Shown here: positions 43,742-52,382 of the stretch, piece after piece
Layout: every line of letters begins with the position of its first letter
How positions within the stretch are numbered: the first letter of the stretch is position 1
Assembly (NCBI GenBank): GCA_034521445.1
Contig: JAXHMM010000003.1
Location: 558,001-622,000 of the forward strand
Direction of reading: 5' to 3'
DNA: 64,000 nt
DNA from: Balneolaceae bacterium
GTDB taxonomy: Bacteria; Bacteroidota; Rhodothermia; Balneolales; Balneolaceae
Position numbers and translations under genes: made by a program
The notes under the pieces: model-generated
What the model saw: only the letters and a program-made list of their open reading frames with translations
Databases searched by the model: none
What the model was told of the DNA's origin: nothing

Positions 43742-43952
43742 GGCTATTCAGTTTGCGTTGGCACTCTTTTGCTTTACGGTGAATCCGGTCTTGTTGATAG
43801 CGGCCGGTTTCTTCCTCGCGCCAGAAATGCCGGGCCGTTTCGTCGGGTATGTGCAGGCCGGTTGAATCCATGAAGGAAATGTCGGCCGATCGGATTCCTT
43901 TCAGATTGTTCAATACGTCAGCTACGCGTTCCGCGCATCCGCTGCAATGCAT
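43734..43952 (-). CDS. Heavy-metal-associated (HMA) domain protein, probably 5'-truncated
   Basis: 72 residues from the ATG in GMHCSGCAERVADVL, which contains the metal motif GMHCSGC. The reading frame is open and HMA-like upstream of this ATG (AKKEIRTAGMHC), but it runs into a stop at about 44042 with no start codon in between. The 5' end is therefore likely lost. The C-terminal half (ETARHFWREEETGRYQQDR) departs from the family. It could be a decayed MerP or a CopZ-like chaperone. Confidence 0.6.
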   Translation of the reverse strand: MHCSGCAERVADVLNNLKGIRSADISFMDSTGLHIPDETARHFWREEETGRYQQDRIHRKAKECQRKLNSHE

Positions 43953-44205
43953 GCCGGCTGTCCTTATTTCCTTTTTGGCAGGCGTGATCGTCGCCCCTCT
44001 TCCAGCTTTCTGAGTGGCATCCGCTGGCGTGAATCGGGGCGGTCATTGCAATGCCTGCCTGCGGTGTACGGCCTGCACGCATGCCCAGAGTCGAACATGT
44101 CTTTGAGGCTGGTAGCAGAAAGCCTCATGCCGGGTGGACGCCCGGATTTCACGGGAGGTTGTGGCAGGCGGCGGCAGGCGGAAGGGGGAGGGGAGGAGAA
44201 AAGCG

Positions 44206-44235
44206 CCTTCCCTTCGCCGGAAAGCGAAAGGAAGG
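44206..44235 (-). terminator. Terminator of the tRNA cluster
   Basis: CCTTCCCTTCGC and GCGAAAGGAAGG form a 12-bp stem with one mismatch. On the minus strand it is followed by gcgcttttctcc. It lies just 3' of tRNA-Glu. Confidence 0.6.
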
Positions 44236-44240
44236 GCTCG

Positions 44241-44313
44241 TACCGCGTACGGGATTCGAACCCGTGCTACCGCCGTGAAAGGGCGGCGTCCTAAACCCCT
44301 AGACGAACGCGGC
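44241..44313 (-). tRNA. tRNA-Glu (anticodon TTC), second copy
   Basis: Identical in sequence to the tRNA at 7354-7426, with anticodon loop CTTTCAC. It is the last of four tRNAs on the minus strand. Confidence 0.95.
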
Positions 44314-44329
44314 AGGTAAAAAAGGGAAG

Positions 44330-44400
44330 AGGCGACAGGCGGATTCGAACCGCCGTAGGAGGTTTTGCAGACCTCTGCCTAACCACTCGGCCATGTCGCC
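44330..44400 (-). tRNA. tRNA-Cys (anticodon GCA)
   Basis: Acceptor GGCGACA/TGTCGCC, anticodon loop CTGCAAA on stem GAGGT/ACCTC, T-loop GGTTCGAATCC and discriminator U, the usual tRNA-Cys identity base. Confidence 0.95.
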
Positions 44401-44427
44401 CTGTTCTAATCTGTCCAACTACACTGG

Positions 44428-44501
44428 TACGCCCGGCAGGACTCGAACCTGCAACCGTCGGCTTAGAAGGCCGATGCTCTATCCAGTTGAGCTACGGGCG
44501 C
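44428..44501 (-). tRNA. tRNA-Arg (anticodon TCT)
   Basis: Acceptor GCGCCCG pairs CGGGCGT with a G-U first pair; anticodon stem TCGGC/GCCGA with loop CTTCTAA; T-arm GGTTCGAGTCC. Reads AGA/AGG codons. Confidence 0.95.
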
Positions 44502-44537
44502 GGGTTCCGCAGCGCCGGAAGGTCTGACTGTCATGTG

Positions 44538-44611
44538 TCGGGGAGACAGGATTTGAACCTGCGACCCTTCGCTCCCAAAGCGAATGCGCTACCGGGCTGC
44601 GCTACTCCCCG
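44538..44611 (-). tRNA. tRNA-Pro (anticodon TGG)
   Basis: Acceptor CGGGGAG/CTCCCCG, D-arm GCGC, anticodon stem TTCGC/GCGAA with loop TTTGGGA, T-arm GGTTCAAATCC. It is the first tRNA of the cluster in transcription order. Confidence 0.95.
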
Positions 44612-44902
44612 TCATTACGTTCATGCTGTCAAAGAAAAAGGCCGCTGGAGACCGCTTCAGGCGGCTTGTTTCGCGGCTTTGAAAGACTTCAAATATAGGG
44701 GTCCTCTCCTCACAAATCAATGCGAATCGCGACCGGTGTGATCGAAGGCGTCGCCTGTGCTAATGTGACAAGTTTCGATTGGGATGAGTGCCAAGGGTCA
44801 GAGTCCATCATTCGAATTTGTAAGTTGATACCGGGTGAGAAGTCCAATATAGGAACTGGGTGCCTTTAATCAGGAATTGCACCGATTGGAAAAAGTACCG
44901 GA

Positions 44903-45298
44903 ATGATATCAATAGATGAGCTGGAGGAATTGGCGAACTCGAAGCTGATCGATGCCAGGGTGTTGCATCAGGGTGAGCGATACGACAGTTCCGTATACCT
45001 TTGCGGGTATGTTATCGAAATTTGTCTTAAATTGAGAATATGCAAGACGTTACGTTGGTCCGGGTATCCGAACTCCAATAAGGAATTCGAAGATCTGAGG
45101 AGTTTTCGGACACACAAATTGGATATTCTTTTGACACTTTCCGGCATTGAAGAGAGTATAAAGTCCGAATGTTTTGAGGATTGGGCCCGGGTAACCAAGT
45201 GGGATCCGCAAAGCCGTTATCGCCCGGCAGGAACAATTGATGCAAGCCACTCCAAACAGATGATTTTATCCGCAGAAAAACTTAAAAGTTTGTTATGA
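44903..45298 (+). CDS. HEPN-domain-like protein
   Basis: 131 residues. The helical pattern ARVLHQGERYDSSVYLCGYV followed by IEICLKLRICKTL is typical of HEPN domains. A candidate catalytic Rx4-6H-like segment is RSFRTHKLDILL. HEPN proteins are often RNases of toxin-antitoxin or defence systems. The gene overlaps the next by 4 bp (ATGA). The coding DNA is AT-richer than the housekeeping neighbours, hinting at transfer. Confidence 0.7.
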   Translation: MISIDELEELANSKLIDARVLHQGERYDSSVYLCGYVIEICLKLRICKTLRWSGYPNSNKEFEDLRSFRTHKLDILLTLSGIEESIKSECFEDWARVTKWDPQSRYRPAGTIDASHSKQMILSAEKLKSLL

Positions 45299-45684
45299 AG
45301 AAAGTAATTAGAGATAAATTCCGAAAAATGGAACGCAGGCTTTCGGAAGAGTATGGGCCTTTTAATTTTTTTGGAGTTTTTCTCCCGGAGGAATCGCCAA
45401 ATCGGTGGGATTTGCTGGTATCGGCAAACTGGTTGGCTTCTGATGATGGAGCGGCTACCAGGTTTTTAATCGAAAGGATGCGTGAACATCTTGACCAGGG
45501 GGAGATCATCTTTATGTCGACGGTCGTGGTGCTGGAGGGTGATCACCCGGACATGGATGAAATCTATGAGGAGATCGAAGTGGAACATGGATTCGTAGAA
45601 ATGCGCGATGAGGTAATCTTCGGTAGAGATATTGAGAGAGCGTATATTTTGACCTGCCGACGAAGTACTGCTGAAGCCTGGTAA
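45295..45684 (+). CDS. Unrecognised partner of the HEPN-like protein
   Basis: 129 residues, soluble and acidic in the middle (EIYEEIEVEHGFVEMRDEVI). The start is basic (MKKVIRDKFRKMERRLSEEY). I cannot place it in a family and see no nucleotidyltransferase GS motif, so it is not the usual MNT partner. It starts inside the upstream stop (4-bp overlap), showing a two-gene unit. An antitoxin or regulatory subunit role is inferred only from the linkage. Confidence 0.6.
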   Translation: MKKVIRDKFRKMERRLSEEYGPFNFFGVFLPEESPNRWDLLVSANWLASDDGAATRFLIERMREHLDQGEIIFMSTVVVLEGDHPDMDEIYEEIEVEHGFVEMRDEVIFGRDIERAYILTCRRSTAEAW

Positions 45685-45700
45685 ATCTCCAGCGGCGCTA

Positions 45701-46660
45701 TTACCCTGTCCGGTTCCGAAACTGCTCGCGGATGAAGCCGCTTCCGTAGCCCGTCAGCTGTACCAGGGAGGTGAACACTGCCAGGGCGCCCACGCGGAGG
45801 CTGCCGGTGATCACGCCGGCGTGCATCAGCAGGGTGGCCAGGAAGAGGCCGAAGGGCATGCTGAGCCAGCCGAAGAGGGGAGGGTTGAGCGGGATCAGCA
45901 GTAGGTAGCAGGCCAGTCCCACCGTAAAAAGGGCAGGCAGCGCATGCACCCATTTGATCTCCCCGGGATGGAAGCGGGCGATATTAATACGCGCACGGCC
46001 GAAAAAGTGGGCCTGGCGGAAGAAGTCCCCCAGGCTGGTGCGCCGCTTGTGATAGACCCAGGCGTCGGGGATGAGTCCGGTGCGGAAACCCTGCTTGATA
46101 ATGCGCAGGCTGAACTCGATGTCCTCGCCCATGCGCGTGATGCGGTAGCCGCCGGTGGCGCGGTAGACCTCGGCCGAGATGCCCATATTGAAGCTTCGCG
46201 GGTGGAAGGTACCGGCGTGGCGGGCGTTGCCCCGTATACCGCCGGTGGTGAGGGGGGAGGTCATGGAGTAGCTGATGGCCTTCTGCAGCGGGGTAAAATC
46301 GTCGTGTGCACGGTCGGGTCCCCCCCATGCATCCAGCGGCTGCTGGTCCAGGTGGTTGCGGACGATACGGAAATAGTCGGGGGGCACCAGGCAGTCGGAG
46401 TCAAAGACTACGTACCAGTCGCCGCGCGCCCGGTCGAAGCCGTAGTTGCGGCTGAAGCCCTGTCCGCTGTTCTCCTTGTAGAAATAGCGCAGGTTGAGGC
46501 GGTCCTGGAATTCGCGCGCCACATCTTCACAGGGCTCGGAGGAGCCGTCTTCCACGATGAGCACCTCAAAGTCGGTGAACGTCTGTTTGGCAAGGCTTTC
46601 CAGAAGCTCCCTGACTTCGTCGGGACGGTTGTAGACGGGCACAATCACCGAGAAAGTCAT
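45701..46660 (-). CDS. Family 2 glycosyltransferase, membrane-anchored
   Basis: 319 residues. GT-A fold start FSVIVPVYNRPDEVRELLES, DxD-type VFDSDCLVPPDYF, and GEDIEFSLRI as the acceptor ED motif. Two to three membrane helices follow (~230-300). It probably builds a polysaccharide or glycolipid at the inner membrane. Its start codon lies inside the left end of an AAGTC array (gaaagtcat), so that repeat borders its ribosome-binding region. Confidence 0.88.
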   Translation of the reverse strand: MTFSVIVPVYNRPDEVRELLESLAKQTFTDFEVLIVEDGSSEPCEDVAREFQDRLNLRYFYKENSGQGFSRNYGFDRARGDWYVVFDSDCLVPPDYFRIVRNHLDQQPLDAWGGPDRAHDDFTPLQKAISYSMTSPLTTGGIRGNARHAGTFHPRSFNMGISAEVYRATGGYRITRMGEDIEFSLRIIKQGFRTGLIPDAWVYHKRRTSLGDFFRQAHFFGRARINIARFHPGEIKWVHALPALFTVGLACYLLLIPLNPPLFGWLSMPFGLFLATLLMHAGVITGSLRVGALAVFTSLVQLTGYGSGFIREQFRNRTG

Positions 46661-46796
46661 AAAGTCTCTAAAGTCCTACAAGTCCAAAAGTCCAGAAGTC
46701 GGAAAGTCAAAAAGTCATAAAGTCCACCGACTTTTGGACTTTTTGACTTCAAGACTTATTAGACTTAGTTAGTTAGACTTGGTGGCTTTCAGACTT
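46653..46796. repeat. AAGTC/GACTT array A (between clpC and a glycosyltransferase)
   Basis: About nine AAGTC words, then about seven GACTT words, spaced 8-12 bp apart and able to fold on each other as a long imperfect hairpin. It includes aaaagtccagaagtcgg and gacttattagactt, both also in array B (57331-57475). On the minus strand the array starts inside the last codons of clpC (CAA GTC TAA) and ends at the glycosyltransferase start. Confidence 0.8.
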
Positions 46797-49460
46797 TGAT
46801 TCGGAGGCTTTGCGTCCGCCCCCTGCAGTCGCACCGCCGGCGGAGGTCGAGGCGCTTCCGCCCGACGAGCCGGAGCCCGTAGAGGAGGAAGAGCCAGAGG
46901 ATCCGGAGTCGTCGCCGGAGGAGGCCTCCGTGTCGCCCTCGTCGCCGGCGTTCTCGGGCTCGTCCCATCCGAAGGTGATGCCGTCGCGGGATTTGTTCAT
47001 CTTGATCTTGATGGTGGTGCCGTCGGCATGCTCGTTCTCCAGCAGCTCCTCGGCCAGCGGGTCCTCCACATACTTCTGGATGGCCCGTTTGAGGGGACGC
47101 GCCCCGTACTTCTGGTCGAAGCCCTTGTCGCTGAGGAAGTCTTTGGCGCCTTTGGTGATCTCGATGGTGTAGCCCAGCTCGCGGATGCGTTCGAAAAGAT
47201 CGTCGGCCATCAGGTCGATGATCTTGTAGATGTCATCCTGCTCGAGGGCGCGGAAGGTGATGACATCGTCAATGCGGTTCAGGAACTCGGGGTTAAACAC
47301 CTTCTTGAGGGCGTCCTGTACCGTCGACTTCATCTGCTCGTAGTCGTAGGTGGATCCGCTGCTGAAGCCGATGCCCTTGCCCATGCTGCGGATGTCGCGG
47401 GCACCGATGTTGGAGGTCATGATGATAATGGTGTTGCGGAAGTCCACCTTGCGGCCCAGGCTGTCGGTAAGTATGCCGTCGTCCAGCACCTGCAGCAGGA
47501 TGTTGAAGACATCGGGGTGGGCCTTTTCGATCTCGTCCAGCAGGATTACGCTGTAGGGTTTGCGCCGCACTTTTTCGGTGAGGATTCCGCCCTCCTCGTA
47601 GCCCACGTAGCCGGGAGGGGCCCCGACCAGTCGTGAGACGGAGAACTTCTCCATGTATTCGCTCATGTCGATGCGAATGAGGGTGTCCTCCTGGTCAAAG
47701 AGGTAACGCGCGAGCACCTTGGCGGTTTCGGTCTTGCCCACGCCTGTGGGACCCAGGAAGATGAAGGAGCCGATGGGGCGGGTGGGGTCCTTCAGGCCGG
47801 CGCGGGTGCGCTGGATGGCCTTGGTGAGTTTCACGATGGCCTCGTCCTGGCCGATGATCTCCTTGCCCAGCTCCTCCTTCATCTTGAGGAGCTTCTTGCC
47901 CTCGCTCTGGCTGATCTTGTTGACGGGCACGCCGCTCATCATGGCCACCACTTCGGCCACATCCTCTTCGGACACGTCGAATACGATGTCTTCGGCCTCC
48001 TTTTCCCACTCCTTCTGGGCCTGGTCGAGTTCTTCGCTGAGGCGCTTCTCCTTGTCGCGCAGGCGCGCGGCCTCCTCAAAACGCTGTTTCTTGACCATGG
48101 CGTTCTTCTCCTGGCTGGTGGCGTCGATCTCCTCCTCCAGGTCCAGGATGTTCTGCGGCACATGGATGTTGGAGAGGTGTACGCGGGCCCCGGCCTCGTC
48201 GAGAGCGTCCAGGGCCTTGTCCGGCAGGAAATGGTCGGTGACGTAGCGGTCGGTCAGCTTCACGCAGGCCTGGATGGCCTCTTCGGAATAGCTGACGCTG
48301 TGGTGTTTCTCGTATTTGGGCTTGATCTGCGTAAGAATCTCGACGGTCTGCTCCGGGGTGGTGGGATCGACCATGATCTTCTGGAAGCGGCGCTCCAGCG
48401 CGCCGTCCTTTTCAATATACTGTCGGTATTCGTTCAGTGTGGTGGCGCCGATGGCCTGCACCTCGCCGCGGGCCAGGGCCGGCTTGAGCATGTTGGAGGC
48501 GTCCAGTGATCCGCTGGCGCCGCCGGCGCCCACGATGGTGTGCAGCTCGTCGATGAAGAGAATGACGTTCTCGGTTTTCTCCAACTCGCCCATCACGGCC
48601 TTCATCCGCTCTTCGAACTGTCCGCGGTACTTGGTGCCTGCCACCAGGGCAGCCAGGTCGAGGGCGATCACACGCTTGTCATAGAGCACGCGGGACACCT
48701 TGCGCTCGATAATACGGGAGGCGAGTCCCTCGGCGATGGCGGTCTTGCCCACCCCGGGCTCGCCGATGAGTACGGGGTTGTTTTTCTTGCGGCGGCTCAG
48801 AACCTGGGCCACGCGTTCAATTTCCTTTTCGCGTCCGATGATCGGATCGAGCTTGCCTTCCTCGGCCAGCTGTGTCAAGTCGCGGCCGAAGTTGTCGAGT
48901 ACGGGCGTTTTTGATTTGTCCATTTTCTTCTCCCTGGAGCTTCCAGACGATTGTCCACCTTTCGAGGATGAGGAAAGGCTGGAGGATACGGATCGTGCAT
49001 CCTGATGATCTTCGTCAGGTGATTTGCCGGAAATAATCAAGTCCAGCTCTTCGCGGACGGAGTCGTAGGATACGTTGAACTGCTGTAGGATCTGCGCGGC
49101 GATATTCTCGTCGTCGCGGAGCAGGGACAGCAGCAGATGTTCGGTGCCGATGGTGTCGCTCTTGTAGAGCTTGGCTTCCAGATAGGTGATGCGCAGTACC
49201 TTTTCGGCCTGCTTGGTGAGGGGGATATTGCCCACGGTGACCGATCCCCCGGTTCCTCGGACGGTGTCCTCCACGGTTTTTTTCAGCTTGTAGAGGTCGC
49301 AGTTGAGGTTCTTGAGGATCTTGATGGCTACACCTTCGCCGAGACGGACGATACCCAAAATCAGGTGTTCCGTGCCGATATAATCGTGACCCAGCCTCAG
49401 CGCCTCCTCGCGGCTGAACTGTATGACATCACGAACCTTGCTGGAAAAATTGCCCTCCAT
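46773..49460 (-). CDS. clpC: ClpC-type AAA+ unfoldase of the Clp protease
   Basis: 895 residues, longer than the usual ~820-850. Two Clp_N repeats (~1-150), AAA1 with [14 protein letters not shown], a UVR/middle region ([17 protein letters not shown]), AAA2 with [14 protein letters not shown], and the D2-small domain. The last ~65 residues are a Ser/Gly/Thr-rich low-complexity tail, ending in [10 protein letters not shown] encoded partly by the AAGTC array. ClpC unfolds proteins for ClpP; no clpP gene is in the window. A linker between the N-domain and AAA1 (~150-185) is also Ser-rich. Confidence 0.95.
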   Translation of the reverse strand: MEGNFSSKVRDVIQFSREEALRLGHDYIGTEHLILGIVRLGEGVAIKILKNLNCDLYKLKKTVEDTVRGTGGSVTVGNIPLTKQAEKVLRITYLEAKLYKSDTIGTEHLLLSLLRDDENIAAQILQQFNVSYDSVREELDLIISGKSPDEDHQDARSVSSSLSSSSKGGQSSGSSREKKMDKSKTPVLDNFGRDLTQLAEEGKLDPIIGREKEIERVAQVLSRRKKNNPVLIGEPGVGKTAIAEGLASRIIERKVSRVLYDKRVIALDLAALVAGTKYRGQFEERMKAVMGELEKTENVILFIDELHTIVGAGGASGSLDASNMLKPALARGEVQAIGATTLNEYRQYIEKDGALERRFQKIMVDPTTPEQTVEILTQIKPKYEKHHSVSYSEEAIQACVKLTDRYVTDHFLPDKALDALDEAGARVHLSNIHVPQNILDLEEEIDATSQEKNAMVKKQRFEEAARLRDKEKRLSEELDQAQKEWEKEAEDIVFDVSEEDVAEVVAMMSGVPVNKISQSEGKKLLKMKEELGKEIIGQDEAIVKLTKAIQRTRAGLKDPTRPIGSFIFLGPTGVGKTETAKVLARYLFDQEDTLIRIDMSEYMEKFSVSRLVGAPPGYVGYEEGGILTEKVRRKPYSVILLDEIEKAHPDVFNILLQVLDDGILTDSLGRKVDFRNTIIIMTSNIGARDIRSMGKGIGFSSGSTYDYEQMKSTVQDALKKVFNPEFLNRIDDVITFRALEQDDIYKIIDLMADDLFERIRELGYTIEITKGAKDFLSDKGFDQKYGARPLKRAIQKYVEDPLAEELLENEHADGTTIKIKMNKSRDGITFGWDEPENAGDEGDTEASSGDDSGSSGSSSSTGSGSSGGSASTSAGGATAGGGRKASESKSESHQV

Positions 49461-49736
49461 AGAGTCTGTTGCTTCTGAAAAAATTTGGGGTCGTTCGTAC
49501 CCGTGTGTAACGAGTGGGAGTGTTCTTTAGTTCACCTTTCCCCATCGAAAGTAGTATTGGCTCTGTGCAAAAGCAAGCCCGATGGCGTGCTCCCGGTGCT
49601 TCCCGACGCCGGGCTTTCGGCGCCCCGTCCCGAGTGGGTAAGCGGCACCGAATGGGGCGCTTTAAACCGTATGAAAGGCAATTCAGGGAGACCATGCAAT
49701 GGATGGCCGGAGAGGCCGGCCGCAGGACAAAGACAT

Positions 49737-51257
49737 TTAAAACAAGGGCTTCCCCGTCATCTCCGCAGGCGCTTCCAGTCCCATCATTTTCAGCAGGGTG
49801 GGGGCGACGTCGGCCAGGATACCGTCGCGGAGACGGGTTCCTTCGCCCTCCCCGAGGAGCAGCACGGGAACGGGTGCGCAGGTGTGCGCGGTGTGCGGAG
49901 AGCCGTCCTCCTGCACCATGCAGTCGGCGTTGCCGTGGTCGGCTATGATGAGCACCTTGTATCCGTGTTCACGTGCGGCGGTTACCACCTTTTCAAGCTG
50001 GGTATCCACCGTCTCCACGGCGCGGACGGCCGCCTCCATCACGCCGGTGTGTCCCACCATGTCGGGGTTGGCGAAGTTGAGAACGGCCAGGTGGTGCTTT
50101 TCGGTGATGAGCTGCGAACAGAGGGCGTCGGCTACCTCAGGGGCGCTCATCTCAGGCTTCAAGTCGTAGGTGGCCACGTGGGGACTGGGAATGAGAATGC
50201 GTTCCTCGCCCTGGTACGGATCCTCCTCGCCTCCGTTGAAAAAGTAGGTCACATGCGCATACTTCTCGGTTTCGGCAATGCGCAGCTGACGAAGGTGGCG
50301 GCGGCTGACGGTCTCGCCGAGGGTATTGGGGATGGCGGCGGGTGGAAAGGCCACCTGCGCTTTCTCAAAGTCATCGTCGTAGCGGGTGAAGGTGCAGTAG
50401 TGGGGCTTCAGGTCCTCTGCCGGGAAAGCTTCGAGATTCTCCTGCAGGAAAGCGCGCGTGAGCTGGCGCGCGCGATCGCCGCGTATATTATAGAAGACCA
50501 CCACATCGCCCTCGCGAATACGCCCGTCTTCCAGGCCGGCGCGTACCATCGGCCGGATGAACTCGTCGGTCTCCCCGCTGGCATAGCGATGCTCGAGGGC
50601 TTCAGCCGGGTCTTCGAAAGGTTCGCCATTCCCGCGGACCAGCAGATCGTATGCGGCGCGAGTGCGATCCCAGCGCTCGTCGCGGTCCATGGCGAAGTAG
50701 CGTCCCACGATGGAAGCGATGGTCCCCAATCCGATCTCGCGGCTGCGCTGCTGGAAGGTGCGCATATAGTCGGCGCCGGCCCGGGGGGCGGTGTCGCGTC
50801 CGTCGGTGAAGGCATGCACGAGGGCGCGGTCCACCTCGTGGCGGCGGGCGAGTTCCAGCAAGGCGAAGAGGTGGTCGTTGTGGGAATGCACGCCACCCTC
50901 CGAAAAAAGTCCCATAATATGCAGGCGACCCCGTTCGGACGCCTTCTCCATGGCATTGACGAGCACCTCGTTACGGTAGAAAGTTCCGTCAGCTATGGCG
51001 CGGTTGATGCGGCTGAGCTCTTGCCAGACGATGCGACCCGCTCCGATGTTGAGGTGTCCCACCTCGGAGTTGCCGAATTGACCTTCGGGCAGTCCCACGT
51101 CGGTTCCGCTGGCTGAGAGACGCGCATGGGGCGCGGAGACGAAGAGGTGGTCAAGAAAGGGGGTGTCGGCCCGGTCGATGGCGCTGACCTCGGGATGCTC
51201 GGCAATCCCGTAGCCGTCCAGGATGACCAGGAGCGCTTTGGAAGAGGGGGAGTCCAA
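49737..51257 (-). CDS. gpmI: 2,3-bisphosphoglycerate-independent phosphoglycerate mutase
   Basis: 506 residues. Metal site LLVILDGYG, the catalytic serine in GQFGNSEVGHLNIGAGR, and IIADHGNADCM with VPVLLLGEGEG near the end. It interconverts 3- and 2-phosphoglycerate in glycolysis/gluconeogenesis, using two divalent metals. It is 17 bp downstream of rpsT on the same strand, so the two genes probably share a transcript. Confidence 0.95.
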   Translation of the reverse strand: MDSPSSKALLVILDGYGIAEHPEVSAIDRADTPFLDHLFVSAPHARLSASGTDVGLPEGQFGNSEVGHLNIGAGRIVWQELSRINRAIADGTFYRNEVLVNAMEKASERGRLHIMGLFSEGGVHSHNDHLFALLELARRHEVDRALVHAFTDGRDTAPRAGADYMRTFQQRSREIGLGTIASIVGRYFAMDRDERWDRTRAAYDLLVRGNGEPFEDPAEALEHRYASGETDEFIRPMVRAGLEDGRIREGDVVVFYNIRGDRARQLTRAFLQENLEAFPAEDLKPHYCTFTRYDDDFEKAQVAFPPAAIPNTLGETVSRRHLRQLRIAETEKYAHVTYFFNGGEEDPYQGEERILIPSPHVATYDLKPEMSAPEVADALCSQLITEKHHLAVLNFANPDMVGHTGVMEAAVRAVETVDTQLEKVVTAAREHGYKVLIIADHGNADCMVQEDGSPHTAHTCAPVPVLLLGEGEGTRLRDGILADVAPTLLKMMGLEAPAEMTGKPLF

Positions 51258-51274
51258 GGCGTCCGGGCGCTGGT

Positions 51275-51526
51275 TTAAAGGTTATTGACGTGCCTGGTGA
51301 GCTTCGACTTCTTGCGGGCTGCGTTGTTGGGGTGAAGAAGACCCTTCTGAGAATAGCGGTCCAGCACGGAGATGGCGTCCTTGAGGTACTCCTCAGCTTT
51401 CTCCTTGTCGTCCTCCTCGAGGACTTTACGGACCATGGTCCTCATCTTGGAACGCTGCGCCTGGTTATGCTGGCGGCGCTTTTCATTCTGGCGAACACGC
51501 TTTTTTGCTGATTGGTGCTGTGGCAT
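51275..51526 (-). CDS. rpsT: Small ribosomal subunit protein bS20
   Basis: 83 residues, Lys/Arg-rich, starting MPQHQSAKKRVRQNEKRRQ and ending AARKKSKLTRHVNNL, the bS20 pattern. It binds 16S rRNA early in 30S assembly. It is the first gene of a likely rpsT-gpmI transcript and is divergent from cmk. Confidence 0.95.
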   Translation of the reverse strand: MPQHQSAKKRVRQNEKRRQHNQAQRSKMRTMVRKVLEEDDKEKAEEYLKDAISVLDRYSQKGLLHPNNAARKKSKLTRHVNNL

Positions 51527-51678
51527 AAACGTCGAGGATAAACCTTATCGGTTATTCAGAATTCTTTGTATCATCTTTCCGCCTGCGGATAGACTTCAAA
51601 GTTAAAATTTCTGAAATCATTAAACAAGAAAACATTGAAAATTTACCGAAAGACAAGTAATTTGAGAGACTTTCCATT

Positions 51679-52338
51679 ATGGTTATCGTAATTGACGGCC
51701 CGGCGGGGTCGGGCAAAAGTTCAACGGCCCGCGCCGTGGCGCAGAAAATGGATATCCGGTACCTCGACTCCGGCGCCCTCTACCGGGCGGCCACGCTGCT
51801 TTACCTGGAGTCGCAGGGTGACCGGGAAACGTTCTTTCGAAAACTGGACCGGCAACCCCTCGACTTTACGTACGGGGACGGCTTTCGGGTGCTGGCAGGC
51901 GGCCGCGATCGCACTGCTGAAATACGCACTCCCGAAGTCACCCGCTCTGTGAGCGAGGTGGCTGCCATGCCTCGCGTGCGCGAGCATGTAAATAAACTGA
52001 TGCGACGGAGGGTGGCCGAAGACGTCTACATTGCCGAGGGACGCGATTTGGGCACGGCGGTCTTTCCCGACGCCGCGCTGAAGATTTTTATGTCGGCGGA
52101 TGTGGAGGAGCGCGCCCGCCGGCGCTACCGGGAGATGAAGCAGAAGCACCCGGAGACGGACTACCAGGATATACTTGAAAACATACGGGAGCGCGACCAC
52201 CGCGATGCGGCCCGCGTATCCGATCCGCTGCGCAAGGCGGACGACGCCGTGGAGATCGACACCACGGATTCGACCTTCGAACAACAGGTCGACCGTATTT
52301 GTTCATTAATAAACCAGCTTAACAAACCCCAACCCTAA
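51679..52338 (+). CDS. cmk: Cytidylate kinase
   Basis: 219 residues. P-loop GPAGSGKSSTARAVAQ, RYLDSGALYRAATLL, and VYIAEGRDLGTAVFPDAALK. The enzyme phosphorylates CMP and dCMP with ATP. It is 44 bp upstream of rpsA, a very common cmk-rpsA order, with a GC-rich hairpin in the gap. Confidence 0.95.
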   Translation: MVIVIDGPAGSGKSSTARAVAQKMDIRYLDSGALYRAATLLYLESQGDRETFFRKLDRQPLDFTYGDGFRVLAGGRDRTAEIRTPEVTRSVSEVAAMPRVREHVNKLMRRRVAEDVYIAEGRDLGTAVFPDAALKIFMSADVEERARRRYREMKQKHPETDYQDILENIRERDHRDAARVSDPLRKADDAVEIDTTDSTFEQQVDRICSLINQLNKPQP

Positions 52339-52341
52339 TCC

Positions 52342-52358
52342 CGCGGCCCTTGGCCGCG
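52342..52358 (+). promoter_or_regulatory. GC hairpin in the cmk-rpsA gap
   Basis: CGCGGCC-ctt-GGCCGCG, a perfect 7-bp stem with a 3-nt loop. There is no T-tract after it, so it is not a standard terminator. It lies 24 bp before the rpsA ATG and could act in the rpsA leader (inference). Confidence 0.5.
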
Positions 52359-52382
52359 CGGTAATGCCAACTAAAACCGAAA

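Noticed and set aside
44633-44680. gccgctggagaccgcttcaggcggc hairpin upstream of the tRNA cluster
   Set aside because: The stem is 5 bp with a large loop; as a terminator for any gene on either strand it is weak.
46653-46796. AAGTC array as a CRISPR array
   Set aside because: The repeated word is only about 5 bp, spacing is irregular, no unique 30-bp spacers exist, orientation flips in the middle, and no cas genes are near.
49705-49721. GGCCGG...CCGGCC hairpin after gpmI as a terminator
   Set aside because: The stem is only 6 bp and there is no T-run on the minus strand.
52342-52358. GC hairpin between cmk and rpsA as a terminator
   Set aside because: No T-tract follows and the rpsA start is 24 bp away; it was kept only as a possible leader structure.
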